A DNA stretch of 64,000 nt, taken from Phallusia mammillata (taxonomy: Eukaryota; Chordata; Ascidiacea; Phlebobranchia; Ascidiidae). Every line of letters begins with the position of its first letter. Position 1 is the stretch's first letter. The notes beneath the pieces were generated by a model. That model made no database searches. It saw only the letters and a list, made by a program, of their open reading frames with translations, and had not been told where the DNA came from. The translations under genes were made by a program, and so were the position numbers. This document shows, piece after piece, positions 1 through 11,667 of this stretch. The stretch spans positions 62,001 to 126,000 of the forward strand of contig QLIY01000097.1 of NCBI GenBank assembly GCA_003260075.1. The letters run 5' to 3'.

Positions 1-1266
1 CAACCAGGGACGAAGATTCGTGGTACAAAAGTTTAATAAACCAGTTCGAAACCGGAAACGCAAGCTTTTTGGCGTGGATCATATGCGTTATTTCACCACA
101 AAGCATACTCAGATTGTCGTACAGCTGTCACGTGCTCGGTAAATAAGAGGTTTTATGTTGCATGCACATGTAGGCAAGGATTTTGTGGTTTGTGAAAACA
201 CAAGGCGTATGAATGAATAACCGTTGTACTTATGTTGTATGTTTGCTGCATAGTTGTTGTATTTCAAGTTTCTGTTTGTTACATAATACCATTTTTTCTA
301 ATTATTATATGTTTGTGAGGCTATACAATAGTAATACAGTTTGTAGTGTGTTTGTTAACACAGGACGGTTCTTTGGGGACCATGCTGGATGGCCTTCCTT
401 TAAACTTCGACCGTTTCACGAGAAAGTCCAACGCGCACTTTTTAGACAACACAACTACAATGTGCTGAAGGTAAGTATACAACCCTGAAGTAAAAATCCA
501 ATTGAACCCAGTTTACATTCGAACGATAGCTGGTTGCAGTAGCAGATTTTAAATTAATTTAAGAAACCATAATTTTAATACGTTTAATGATCAAACTAAC
601 GGCCCAAGTATACGTAAAGAATTTTCATTAAATTAAAAACTTATCTACCAGAATTGAAAACATCTTGCAGACGTTACAACAAACGCTGTAGTCATCATCA
701 GTGCAGGTTGTTTAGCGATTGTTAAAACGTATTTCATACATACATGTTTTCTGGCAGTCTTAATTAAGTGTATAGTGTTTCTAACTTATTTATTTTGTTA
801 TTTTAATAACGTTGTGATATAACCTTAATGTACAAAAGTGAAAACGCTTACCAGCGATATAAAAAGGCACCTATTAAATATTCATGAATAAAAATATATG
901 ATAACATTATGTGAAAGGTTATTTTTATTTGATTGATAAGATTTAAATTTGCAGAAAGCACCAAAGGACAAGTTGTTGGTTTACAACGTATCGGAAGGCT
1001 GGGAGCCCTTGTGTGAATTTCTAGGCGTAGAAATACCGGATAAACCATTTCCTCACAAGAACAAAGACGCGGGAGTTATGAAGGAGATGGCACAAAACAA
1101 TAAAGTTGTGCAAAGACTTCTGTTAGAAGGAGTTATTTCACTTTCAGTAGTCACAGTATTAGTTGGATATGCTGGCTACAAGTTTTGCAAATCGGACGCA
1201 TGCAGTAAACTTGTAAGCTGGGTTTCCGAAAATGTGAATTCATTGCGAAACGCTGATATACTTTAA
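1..1266 (+). CDS. Sulfotransferase-like gene, copy A (3' part, cut by window edge)
   Basis: Exons seen: 1-138 (exon 2, its first bases outside the window), 364-470 (exon 3) and 955-1266 (exon 4, TAA). All junctions are GT-AG and the phases agree with the complete copies downstream. The 3'-phosphate-binding signature RDEDSWYKS is in exon 2. Exon 4 carries the family C-terminal block with SEGWEPLCEFLG and PDKPFPHKN, followed by a hydrophobic segment of about 20 residues near GVISLSVVTVLVGY. The family (P-loop, PAPS-dependent Sulfotransfer_4) moves a sulfuryl group from PAPS to an acceptor; the substrate here is unknown. Copy B is the closest relative: both have GRFFGD and GWPS in exon 3. A polyadenylation signal follows at 1465. 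Confidence 0.8.
664..707 (-). ncRNA. Hammerhead-ribozyme-like relic 1 (intron 3 of copy A)
   Basis: On the minus strand: stem-I-like CCTGCA, core CTGATGA, then a region without stem II or GAAA, then TC and TGCAAG, which can pair with CCTGCA (5 of 6). Only the outer architecture remains. It is recognisable because two better copies lie at 3926-3967 and 25903-25954. It should be inactive. Confidence 0.25.
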
Positions 1267-1464
1267 TATTGTAAATTACTGATTTGATAATGAAATGTTT
1301 GCAAAGAGTTTCGTATGTCTTATTTAACACGAAATTTACGATGTAAAATGTAGATGAGGAATGAGCCAAAACCAAGAACATCGTTCAGAAATTTATACTA
1401 GAGGATGCAATATATGTAATATGTATGTCTGCCTTTGCAAGATATCTTGAGTACAAGTAAAACA

Positions 1465-1470
1465 AATAAA
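1465..1470 (+). promoter_or_regulatory. Polyadenylation signal, copy A
   Basis: AATAAA about 200 nt after the stop, followed by a T/G-containing stretch. Confidence 0.55.
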
Positions 1471-2087
1471 GTTTCTGCAAAAACGTGTATTATGGATTTC
1501 AGAAACTATGTTGGACTCTAGAATATATTTACATTCGTACATTTGAGCGAATGCAGAGTAATTTCTGTGCATTTTACAAGTTTCGTTGAGTTAAGTACGA
1601 GTTTTGTTGAACGACGTGGCGCGAAAATTCCGGTTGACCTATTTCAAAATCTACATTTTTGGCAATTCCTTTTCAACAACTGACCTCAGTAGTTCTTAGG
1701 GAGAATATTAAACAACAGGGAAAAACCCCAACCTTTGGTACACAGCTCATTGTTACTATACAACACAAAGCAAAGACGTGTTTTGGTGTTTAACATAACC
1801 AATTGCTAGCTACGTCGTGCGGAACGTATGGCGGAGACAGGAAAGAAGGCAATTCGTGCCTTCGATTAACGCGCTTGGGCAACCAGTTAAATTGCCTGCC
1901 TGAAGCAACATCAGCTCGGTAATGGCAACATCAGCTCGGTAATGATGTAAATACATGGGCATTGTAGGAGAGGTATCAGCAATAGGCAGTTTTTCTATGA
2001 GCTAAAACATCAAACAAGGCTAGAGGGTTTTGCAAATTGGGTTTCTAGATTTGAACAGTTTCCAAAGTTGGTTTGCCTAGTACAAAC

Positions 2088-3825
2088 ATGAAAGTAATAT
2101 TAGCTGGTTATCCCAAAACTGGCACCAAAACAATGGCTGCTGTATTCACGATGCTTGGGTACAACAATTATGACTACCTGGAGAATTACTTTTACCTGCA
2201 CAAGGAGTGGCTGAAGATATTTGATGGTTCAGCAACTAATGAAGACATCAGAAAGATGTTTGGTGATGTGGATGCTCTGACAGATACACCAGTTTGTTTA
2301 TACTGGGAAGAATTGCATCAAGCCTTTCCTGAAGCAAAGGTTTTATTTTGATCTCTGTTTCTTTTAGATTATTTTTTCCCAAAGATTATGTGTTAGCAAT
2401 TTTCGCAGCGTTTTCTAATTCTTTGTAACTTGGACATAAAAAATTAAGCTGTTTTACGTCCAGACGAACACTACTGTAGCGGTCACTCGCACTAAGGTTA
2501 TGCTGTTTTTGCATACCGACAACGAAATGGACATATTGCCTTCTTTTGTTCGGTTTATGAGGCGTATTCGTACATTCTAGTTTAATGTACCTCTAATAAA
2601 CACCTCGCTACATTAGGTGACATCAATCATACAAAAACGTTAGTTTTGCAACATAAAACAGCAAACAAACGCCTCGCTACAATACTATGGACAACAGAAA
2701 AATAAGTGAAGACAGGTTGAATAAACAGTCTAGTGGGTTTATAATGTACGTGTGTTTTGAGCAAGCAAATGATCCATATTGCGTTAATTTGCAGATCATT
2801 CTCACAACAAGGGACGAAGATTCGTGGTACAAGAGTTTGATGAAACAGTTGGAATCTGCAAACTCAAACTTTTTGCTGTGGATGGTATGCGTTGTTTCAC
2901 CACAAAGCATACTCAGATTGTCGTACAACTACCACACTAGCGGTAAGAAGAAGTATTGTGCAGTTTGTTTAAACATAAGACTCCTACCGTAAGAAGCTCG
3001 TGGTCACTATACAACACAAAGCAAACATATGTTTTTGCGCTCAATAAATTCAATTGTATACGAATGATTATGACCGTTGTGTTTAAGTTTATGTTTGTTA
3101 CATAGTAGCCTTTTAAGGTTTGCTATATGTTTGTTAGGCTACACAGTTGCATTTTGGGTTTGCTGTTTTGTTAACACAGGACGGTTCTTCGGGGACTTGT
3201 CTGGATGGCCTTCCTGTAGACTTCGGCCCTATCACGAAAAAGTTCAACGCGCACTTTACAGACAACACAACTACAGTGTGATGAAGGTAAGTATAATGAA
3301 AATTGCTACCGATATCCTATGTACCTTTCGAAATGATACAACGCACACATAGCTGGTTTGAGCATCATATTTAGAAATCAGAACTTCCATTATTTCAGCA
3401 TTTAATAACTTTGTAATACAAATACAAGTTGTAAGAAATCAAAATACACTTAGCAACGGTATAGCGAGCACTTGGCTTGAATTTGTCTTGTCTCACAAGA
3501 ATTAAATTTGCAGAAAGCACCCAAAGACAAGTTGTTGGTGTACAACGTATCAGAAGGCTGGGAACCCTTGTGTGAATTTCTGGGTGTTGAAATCCCGGAC
3601 AAACCATTTCCTCACAAAAACAAAGACGCGGCCCTCATTAAGGAGATGACAGAAAACAACAAAGTCATGCAAAGAATTATATTGGAGGGAGTTATTTCAC
3701 TCTCAGTAGTCACAGTATTAGTTGGATATGCTGGCTACAGGTTTTGCGAATCTGACACATGCAGCAAACTTGTAAGCTGGGTTTCTGAAAATGTCAATTT
3801 ATTTCGAAAAGGTGATTCAATTTGA
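2088..3825 (+). CDS. Sulfotransferase-like gene, copy B
   Basis: Four exons: 2088-2339, 2795-2942, 3180-3286 and 3514-3825, giving 819 nt and 272 residues. I chose the ATG at 2088 (MKVILAGYPKTGTKT) because every paralogue starts there; an in-frame ATG at 2073 would add five residues. The 5'-phosphosulfate loop is GYPKTGTKT (residues 7-15). The 3'-phosphate site is TRDEDSWYKS at the start of exon 2. Exon 4 has the SEGWEPLCEFLG and PDKPFPHKN block and then one hydrophobic stretch close to the C terminus. There is no N-terminal signal peptide, so I infer a tail-anchored protein with a cytosolic catalytic domain. The exon 1 donor (GTTTTA) is weak compared with the other copies. The acceptor substrate cannot be read from sequence. 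Confidence 0.85.
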
Positions 3826-3925
3826 CATCACAAAACAAGACATATGCACACAGAACTTTTTTGGTTAACTTTATACGCTTAATGTTTTTTTTAAAAGAAA
3901 ATTGAAAAAAGGAAATGCAGTTTTA

Positions 3926-3967
3926 ACCGGCAGACAGTGAGCACGGTTTCTCCTCATCAGTGCAGGC
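3926..3967 (-). ncRNA. Hammerhead-ribozyme-like relic 2
   Basis: Minus strand, in order: CCTGCA (stem I), CTGATGA (core), GGA where stem II should be, GAAA (core), CCGTG-CT-CACTG (stem III, one mismatch), TC (cleavage-site position) and TGCCGG (stem I, 5 of 6 pairs). Both conserved core strings of hammerhead ribozymes are intact, but stem II is reduced to three nucleotides, so activity is doubtful. Hammerheads are known in several classes of retroelements and in retrozymes. Confidence 0.4.
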
Positions 3968-4437
3968 CTAACAGGCTAAAGAGCCATCCACTTATCTAGT
4001 TACGATACCACAACTGTCTCACAATCGCAGTATTTTGTAATAACATTTTTGTAACTTGCATAAAGCTTGCACTTGAACTAAAATAGAAGAGCTAATATTT
4101 TTGGCTAGGATGATGGGTTGTTTGCTAGGAGCAAACCAAGTAGGTTCATTTACCTGGAAAGATTCGCAAATGCCCTGATTGCCCTGAGCTATCACCAAGG
4201 ACTATGCATCACAGACACATTTAGAAACACATTTAAATTCAAGGCAGAGTTGATTATAAAATCCTTTATTGCCACTAATCATCAGCCAAGATAAACTACG
4301 TGTTACTTCAATCAAACCTGGAGAATAACGCTAAACGTTGTGTCTGTGGGTTGCAGTTCAAAGAATTTTGCTTCCATCATTTTGTAACTTAACTTTGTTG
4401 TAGTTTGCATGTTTGAATTTCCTACATTTTATAATAC

Positions 4438-4443
4438 AATAAA
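4438..4443 (+). promoter_or_regulatory. Possible polyadenylation signal, copy B
   Basis: AATAAA about 610 nt after the copy B stop; no better signal is nearer. Confidence 0.35.
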
Positions 4444-4627
4444 ATTACATGGATCTGTTTATAAGTTCAATGAGGCATACAACGGACGTAAGAGACATGC
4501 TTTATTGTTCAGAAGTTAGTTCTATTGTTTGCCACATACAGAAAACAGACCACCAAGTGTTTTTTTAACATCAATTCTGGGACTTTTAAACAGAATACGA
4601 AACGACAGCTGCCCAACGAAAAGAAAT

Positions 4628-4830
4628 GTATACGTCAGAGAGCAAGTGAGTTAAATTGAGCCACGTGGGTGCCTTGCGGCATACCGATACGCACGAGTGA
4701 TTAGCCCATGTAAACCGATCTGCACGAACGCTTAGAAGGTTGTCCTGATGTCAACGAAGAGTTAACAACAGGGGCACCAGTTGGGTTTTACAAACAGGTA
4801 GCACTTTAGTGCAAGGCACAGACAACCTTT
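4628..4830 (+). promoter_or_regulatory. Conserved block upstream of copy C, shared with copy F
   Basis: This stretch matches 11668-11886 over about 200 bp with small gaps, including GTCAGAGAGCAA, a CACGTG E-box, GTGCCTTGCGGC, CGCACGAG, GTAAACCGATCTGCAC and the CTTTAGTGC.AGG.ACAGACAA end. It ends about 380 bp before the copy C ATG. Shared promoter, untranslated first exon and dispersed repeat are all possible; the same placement before two paralogues favours one of the first two. Confidence 0.5.
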
Positions 4831-5099
4831 ACTTAAACAGTGCAAGAAAATGCACACTTTGGAAGGAAAACTAAAACGAGTGTTAACACAGAAAGCTTAA
4901 CAGTACCAACAGAGCTATCAATGCATTTCGCAAGCACATTGTTTTAATAACACTAAAATTAGATTAAACAATAAAATGTTTTAAAAGTATTGTAATAACA
5001 TCAGTGCCTTCCGAATAAAATACAGGCTTCAAAGCTAAAACTGAAAAGCAAATAGCTATTGAGCATTGTTAGTCGAAAGCAAACACATACGTTGATTCA

Positions 5100-5213
5100 T
5101 CGAACTGGGACCGCACAAGACAGTGCTAAGTTATCATAAGGACCATTTTGTGCTTGGTTTTTGCTCGCAGGTGAAAGCAAAAACAATCTCATCCACAAGT
5201 TTAGAAAAACAAC
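5100..5213 (+). promoter_or_regulatory. Proximal upstream segment of copy C, alike in copy D
   Basis: The last 115 bp before the copy C ATG resemble 7228-7344 before copy D, ending in a shared AAAGCAAAAA.C.ATCTCATC element and an A-rich stretch next to the ATG. It probably contains the core promoter and 5' leader duplicated with the gene. Confidence 0.4.
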
Positions 5214-6866
5214 ATGAAGGTGATATTAGCAGGTTACTCAAAAACTGGCACAAAGACAATGGCCACAGCATTCAGAATGCTTGGTTACAATACCTATGAC
5301 GCAATGGAGAATTATTACTATGCCCACAAAGTCTGGGTTCGGATTTTTAAAGGGAAAGCCACTTTAGACGAAATACAAGAAGCATTTGCAGACGTGGACG
5401 CAATGACTGATACACCAGCACATTATTATTGGGAAAAATTGCATGAAGCTTTTCCAGACGCAAAGGTAATATGTGTTTTAAATTGTCATCATCATTAACC
5501 AGGGATTATCGGTGAAGGGCAACTAGAATGCTTTTCAAAATGTCGTTGATTTCAAACCAGTTCTAAAGTCAAAGTGATATCATAACTTAAAATAAAATGC
5601 CGTTTTTTAGTGATGAAATGCAACCAATCAGTTGGCAGTGGAAGGTTTACTAACAGATTAAACAGATTACATTGTTTATATCAGTTATTTGCAACGTTTC
5701 CACAACCAAATTTCCCGCATTTGGTCTCACGAATGAATTATCACAGTACGTCAGCAGTCCTCAGATAACCATGATTTGAAATAAGAATAGTACACGGCTT
5801 ATGTCAATGCAACAATGCAATGCAACTAACTGCCTTGATTAAAAAAAAACACGCTGCATAAAGGCGAACATGAAATATACTTGTTCAGACAACCTAGAAT
5901 GTAATTGGGGAACCAGGTTCAAAGATTGTAAGAAAAACATTGCAACATTTCAGATTATTCTCACACTGAGGGAAGAAGATTCTTGGTATAAAAGTCTTAT
6001 CAAGTGGATAAATCTACTCAACCGAAATTGGTTTATCCAGGTTGTATTGCTCTTTGCCCCAGCAGCCTGGACCCGTTTAAAATACCAAGACCATATCAGT
6101 AAGCTGCAAGTTCATCTTACGTTATTGGATAAGTGAATTATTGGATAAGAAATCATCGTGTCTTCGCCTTCAAGAGAAAAACTGAAAATGTACATGATTT
6201 CCTTGTTTCATTACGTCAATGCTAAAAGATTTTTTAACTGATATACATCAGTTAAAATTCATTCTTGTTTTAACCTTATTTTAATGATGTAAAAATGTTC
6301 CTGCAACGTTTTGTGCGGTACATTTATGAATGACCAGCAATAACCGCCACATGACCACATATCAAATAGTAATTACACAATTTTATTTCTTTCAGACTCC
6401 TTTGTTGGACATTTTGTTCGATTCCCAAAAATGAAAATCGTTCCAATGAATGAAAAAATATTGCGAGAGCATTACAGATATCACAACGCTAATATTTTAC
6501 AGGCAAGTAACATATTTCTCCAGTTTTTAAAGCACTTCTAAAAATCCAACTTTTGTTTAGAAAGCACCGAAGGACAAGTTGTTGGTCTACAACGTATCAG
6601 AAGGCTGGAAACCTTTGTGTGAATTTTTGGGTGTTGAAATACCGGATAAACCGTTTCCTCACAAGAACAAGGGAGGAGACATTCTACAAGATATGGCGAA
6701 AAGCGACAACGTAGCTTCAATACTTGTTAAACAATCTGCAATTTCTTTGGCAATATTTACTGGTATAATGGCCTTTGGTGGATACAAATTCTTTACATCA
6801 GATGCATGGAGTATATTTAGTCGCAACGTTTCCCGATGCATCACAGACACATGGAAACAAATTTAG
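5214..6866 (+). CDS. Sulfotransferase-like gene, copy C
   Basis: Four exons: 5214-5465, 5954-6098, 6396-6502 and 6561-6866, giving 810 nt and 269 residues. The P-loop is GYSKTGTKT at residues 7-15. The 3'-phosphate motif is REEDSWYKS. Exon 3 carries the segment around REHYRYHNANILQ. The C-terminal half has SEGWKPLCEFLG, PDKPFPHKN and a hydrophobic tail segment near SAISLAIFTGIMAFGG. Exon 3 keeps the family length of 107 nt only if its donor is the GC at 6503 (CAG|GCAAGT), so intron 3 is a GC-AG intron of 58 nt. Copy D is the closest paralogue: exon 1 and about 115 bp just upstream of the ATG are very similar, which points to recent duplication. Confidence 0.85.
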
Positions 6867-7344
6867 GAATAATCCTTCACAATTACCTAAACCTGCGCAT
6901 ATGGAGAATTAGCTTCCAAAGACAAAGACAAGTGTTACTGTTGGTGTCCATAGTAATTACTTGGTGTATTAAGAAACGTTCTAACAAAAGTTAAAGCATA
7001 GAGTTGCACGGCTGTGTTACTAGGACACACTTTGTTTATTACGTATCGTTAGAATTATTTACAAAAACCCAGAAATCAAAAACCTGCAATTTGATTTACA
7101 ACGTGATTTTTGGATTAAATTGGGTATTGCAATGTACTCTGAACAAAGGGCAGGCTTACTTTTGAGCGACAAAAGAAGAGCAAATATTGATTAACGCAGA
7201 TTTGTTAGTCAAGATCAAACACTTTTGTTGGTTCGTTTACCTGGAACTGTGCATGGCAGTGCTGAGTTATTAAGAGGTATAGTTTGCCAGCAACTTTGGT
7301 AAAAGCAAAAAACATCTCATCTACAAGTTCAGAAAAAGAACAAC

Positions 7345-9670
7345 ATGAAGGTGATATTAGCAGGTTACTCAAAAACTGGCACAAAAACAATGGCCACAGC
7401 ATTCACAATGCTGGGCTACAATACCTTTGACGCTATGGAGAATTATTATTATGCTCACAAAGTATGGGTGCGAATTTGTGAAGGGAAAGCCACTTTAGAG
7501 GAAATTCAAGAAGCCTTTGCAGGCGTGGACGCAATGACTGATACACCAGTTCATCATTTTTGGGAAAAGTTGCATGAAGCCTTTCCAGACGCCAAGGTAA
7601 CAGAGTTTCCCAGTTGTCATAGTGATTAAACAATGTTTACGAGTTATATGGCAAGTAGAATGCTTTTTCAAATGTCGTTGATTTTTAAACCGGTTTGAAA
7701 GTTAACGTGCAACTTAGTACAGACGAATCCGGTTAATCGCATACCGGTTAATCGCATAATCCGTTTAATTGCATCACAATTAAAAATCCCAAACCGTCGC
7801 CCATCGTTTGTTAAGAAAATCGTCCGGTTAATCGCATANTCCAGCAGTTACAGACACCCGGTTAATCGCATAAACCGGATATTCGCATCGATTTTCAACG
7901 AAATATGCGATTAACCGGATTGATGATCTCTTTGTGAAGTCGAACAGACTTCGAAATAATCCGGTTAATCGCATCAAATGGGATTATCGCATAATCTGGT
8001 TAATCGCATCAAATGCCCTTGTCAAATCGATGATGCGATTAACCGGATTCGTCTGTATCAATTTCGCTTTTGTTTATTGAATTGAAACCAAGTAGTGTAA
8101 CAATCAGAATGGTTTACTACAACATGATGAAAAAGATCGGTAGAGCTACTAACACAAGAACTCACACTAGACAGGTTGGCTAATTTCCGTAAGGTGGCGC
8201 GCTCAAATATTTTAAGTGCGGTTGGTGTAAAAAATGCTGACGGGGGCAGGAACTTGGCCGAATGGTCTGGCGCGCCTGACCCACATACAGACATAAAAAA
8301 AAACTTGATCGGGATTCGTCCCCGGGAGTGTCCTGGGTTCGAACCCTGTGAAAAAAATGCTGACGGTTGGGACTATTAGGGTTAGTAATAGCAATAAAAT
8401 CAACCTAAAACGCAGTTCTTTATGTTAAATTTACTCCCTCACCCTATTCCAGCCTTACTGTTAATGTAAATAAATGCATGCTTTACACCATCTATCGGTA
8501 TCTAGCAAACCGTTTCTAGTGTGAGATCTTGTAGCTCTACCAAAAAGATCAGTTTCGACAACGTATATATCGGTTATTGGCAACGGTTTCACCACCAAAT
8601 TCCCTGAATTTTGATTTTAACCAAAACTGAGATACGCTGACTTGAAGGCAGGCCCGAAATATACTTGTTCAAGCAACTTAGGGTGTAATTAAGCAACTGG
8701 ACAAACTAAAATTGCAGCTTTCTAGATTATTCTCACACTAAGAGAGGAAGATGCTTGGTATAAGAGCTTCATCAACCAGATAAACATGGTCAACCAAAAC
8801 TGGTTGATACAATTCGTATTTCTCTTTGCTCCAGTCGCCTGGGCCCGATTTAAATACCAAGACCATATAGGTAAGCGATATTGTGTAGTTAGTTGCTAAT
8901 TGTTTAACATGTTATTTTCTAGTTCCGATTTCATTGAATAAGTATACATGTATTTGGGAAATGATCGTTCGTCTTTAAGAGAATAATTAAAATCGTGTTT
9001 GATTTTCTTGTTTCATCAAGTTAGTGTTTTAATAAATCGAAAAAAGGATATAAATCTAGTTTTAAAGAGTTGAGCTTAATTTTAAACAGGTAAACATGGT
9101 TCTATACAATGTAGCGTGTGATTTCATGAATGACCAGTAAAAAGCTTCACATAACAAAGTTGCTGATAGTTAATAGCCTACACAATTTCGTTTGTCTCAG
9201 ATTCCTTTATTGGATACTTTGTTCGATTGCCCAAAATGAAAATATTTCCAATGAACGAAAAGATATTGCGAGAGCACTACAGATACCACAATGCTAATGT
9301 TTTACAGGCAAGTTATATATTTCAGCGCTTTTTATTAATCATAAAACATTTACTTCTACTGCAGAAGGCCTCCAAGGACAAACTGTTGGTGTACAAAGTA
9401 TCGGAAGGCTGGAAACCCTTGTGTGAATTTCTTGGCGTTGAAATACCGGATAAACCGTTTCCCCATAAAAACAAAAGGGGAGATATTTTGCAAGAGATGG
9501 CCAAAAACGACCCAATAGTTTCAATAATGTTTAAACAGTCCGCTATTTCTTTGGCAATATTGACTGGTGTATTAGCTTTTGGTGGGTACAAAATCTTTAC
9601 GTCAACTACGTTTGGTACTTTTTCTCGCAATGTTTCTCGTTGCATCACAGACACATGGCATCAAATTTGA
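7345..9670 (+). CDS. Sulfotransferase-like gene, copy D
   Basis: Four exons: 7345-7596, 8726-8870, 9201-9307 and 9365-9670, giving 810 nt and 269 residues. The P-loop is GYSKTGTKT and the 3'-phosphate motif is REEDAWYKS. The C-terminal block and the hydrophobic tail (near SAISLAILTGVLAFGG) are intact. Intron 1 is enlarged by a pogo-like MITE (7720-8055) and a short tRNA-derived retroposon (8244-8351). Intron 3 uses a GC donor at 9308 and is only 57 nt, a multiple of three with no stop in the exon frame, so an unspliced transcript would stay open across it. A polyadenylation signal lies 55 nt after the stop, at 9725. Confidence 0.85.
7720..8055. mobile_element. MITE, pogo/Tc1-like, 336 bp, with TA target duplication
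   Basis: The element starts CAGACGAATCCGG and ends in its reverse complement; the terminal inverted repeat is 22 bp and perfect. TA flanks both sides (7718-7719 and 8056-8057). The motif CCGGTTAATCGCAT or its complement recurs at least six more times inside, in both orientations. TA duplication, CAG termini and sub-repeats are features of pogo/Tigger elements. There is no coding capacity, so it would need a transposase elsewhere. It lies in intron 1 of sulfotransferase copy D. Confidence 0.75.
8244..8351 (+). mobile_element. tRNA-derived short retroposon (SINE or tRNA retropseudogene) with target-site duplication
   Basis: The element has a Pol III A box (TGGCCGAATGG, about 8255) and a perfect B box (GGTTCGAACCC) about 80 bp later, with a spacer like the long variable arm of a Leu/Ser tRNA. 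It ends GTG plus an A run. The 15-nt sequence AAAAAATGCTGACGG occurs on both sides (8229-8243 and 8352-8366), as expected for LINE-mediated insertion. A second locus has the same 3' part at 59903-59946 and its duplicate at 60197-60242, so it is a repeat family. Confidence 0.65.
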
Positions 9671-9724
9671 AAACAAATTTCGCACGAAATGTAAACCTGA
9701 ACATATGTAAATTTTATTCGCACC

Positions 9725-9730
9725 AATAAA
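9725..9730 (+). promoter_or_regulatory. Polyadenylation signal, copy D
   Basis: AATAAA 55 nt after the copy D stop codon. Confidence 0.55.
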
Positions 9731-10254
9731 AGGCTAACAGACTAAAACAAACATGTTACCAGAATTGTTTAGTTTAAAAATATTGCCACTGATCAGCAGC
9801 AAAAAAATCGTCACCAAACTCTGTAGAAAAAGGCAAAACCGAATTGTTTTGGTATCAGTTGTTTTATCTGTACCACGTGATTTTCTCGCAAAAATTGTGT
9901 AATATGTTTTTTTTAGCACAGAGCGAAAGCCGAGTATTTTACCAGTGTAACATACCAAAAATACAAGCACAATATTATGCATAACTTGGGTATTCAGCCC
10001 TAAGATCCGTATACGTCTCGTGTAGGATTTCCCTGGAGTGTGAAAAAACGTAATCTGAGACCAGACAATGATGTAAAATCGACAGCAATGGGGGCGAATC
10101 GTAAAGCAACTCGCGATGCATTGGAGAAAAGGTCAAAAAATCTGCTGATTTAGTCGAAAAGGCCCGTTTTGTTGACAACACTGTTAACGTCTCGCTGGAC
10201 GGAGGCCAGAAAGGTCAGCCTCGGGCTTGAAACTATAAACTCATAATTTCCTCT

Positions 10255-11105
10255 CAGCTGGATGAACTGCAGTTTGAAAATCAATAACATCGTGCTGAAG
10301 AACTCTCAACAACAATTACATGGTTTGGTTTCTGAACGTTTTTTCTCCGGAATTCTGGGAGCGTGTCGAATACCAAAGGCACCTAAGTAAGTCTTAAACC
10401 TAAACGACGAGCATTTTTAAATGAAAAGGTTAAAAAGTTTGCTAGGGAACTCAGGAAATACTGTACAGTGGGGTAAATTTTGCTAAACAAGATCCAATGC
10501 ACGTATTTACGACCAACTATTTTCATTAAATACTTTTGCATCATAAATTGGCAACTCAAAAAGTCAACCAAAAACAAACTTTTTGTGCAGATTCTTTGCT
10601 TGGACACTTCGTACGATTTCCGCGACCAATCATAAACTTACACAACGAGAAGATTCAACGGGAACACTACAGATATCACAATGCAAATGTATTACAGGTA
10701 AACGCTAACAGGCATTGCTCTTTAAGACAGTGTTCCATCAAGTACACCGACAACAAAAGGAAAATCACTAATCTGCGTACAATAGGTCTAATGTCGCTAT
10801 CGATAACTATATGAACTTTCTACATATGGCAGTGCCATATAATTGTTGTTTTACAGAAAGCACCCAAAGACAAGTTGTTGGTGTACAAAGTATCGGAAGG
10901 CTGGAAACCCCTGTGTGAATTTTTGGGCGTTGAAATACCGGATAAACCGTTTCCTCACAAGAACGTGCGTGCAGACATTTTCGAAGATGTTGGAGAAAGC
11001 AAGAAAATTAACACGAATATGTTTAAACATGCCGTTCTACTGCTGGCTGCGTTAATTGTTGGTTTGAGTTTAGTCGGATATAAACTCTTTATGTGTGCTG
11101 TTTAG
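10255..11105 (+). pseudogene. Sulfotransferase-like copy E, no recognisable exon 1
   Basis: Exon 3 (10591-10697) and exon 4 (10857-11105) are intact, with GT-AG junctions and the family phases. The 3' half of exon 2 is recognisable up to a donor at 10387: it reads WFLNVFSPEFWERVEYQRHL, as in copy G. Its 5' half (about 10258-10320) is degenerate, with frame shifts and no RDED.WYKS motif. I find no exon 1 with the GYSKTGTKT loop between 9671 and 10258. Exon 4 is the shortest of the array (249 nt) and ends soon after the hydrophobic segment near LLLAALIVGLSLVGY. Without the PAPS loop this copy should be inactive. It could instead be spliced to exons of a neighbouring copy, which transcript data would show. 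Confidence 0.6.
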
Positions 11106-11667
11106 AAAATTGTAATTGGCATATTTCTTTTAGGTCGTTCAATGTTTTAAAACTTTTCGACAAACCGACCAATGAAGAAATTAGCTGATGATCTAGTTCA
11201 CATATCCACTTTCAGTTAAAGTGTTGCCAAATTGTGGAAGTTTGTGTGCTTCATATCTTTGTATCACACGTCGTGCATTTTTTTGCTATTTTTCCTGTTG
11301 CTGAAAGTATAATTTCATCGGTCGTATCAATAGATAAGTTTAACCTGTTGCATTACAATGTGCTCCGCTAAAAAATAACAACAAATGAATCGCGGAACCA
11401 TGGTTTTACGATAACTTGTTCGATGAAAACCATAAAGCAGACCCTTATACACTTGTATTTGCTACATTTACGATTTGAACCTTTTTATTACACATTAATA
11501 TTATTAAATTTGGATCAATAGTGGACGATACACTGATCTGTTTGTAGGGGGGCATATAACGGCCAAAAAACACCTAAAAACGACCTTTTTTGCTCATGCA
11601 TTAGTTAAATACAATGAACACTAGAACTTTGAAACAGACTACAAAACAATGGCTTCCAAAAAACAAG

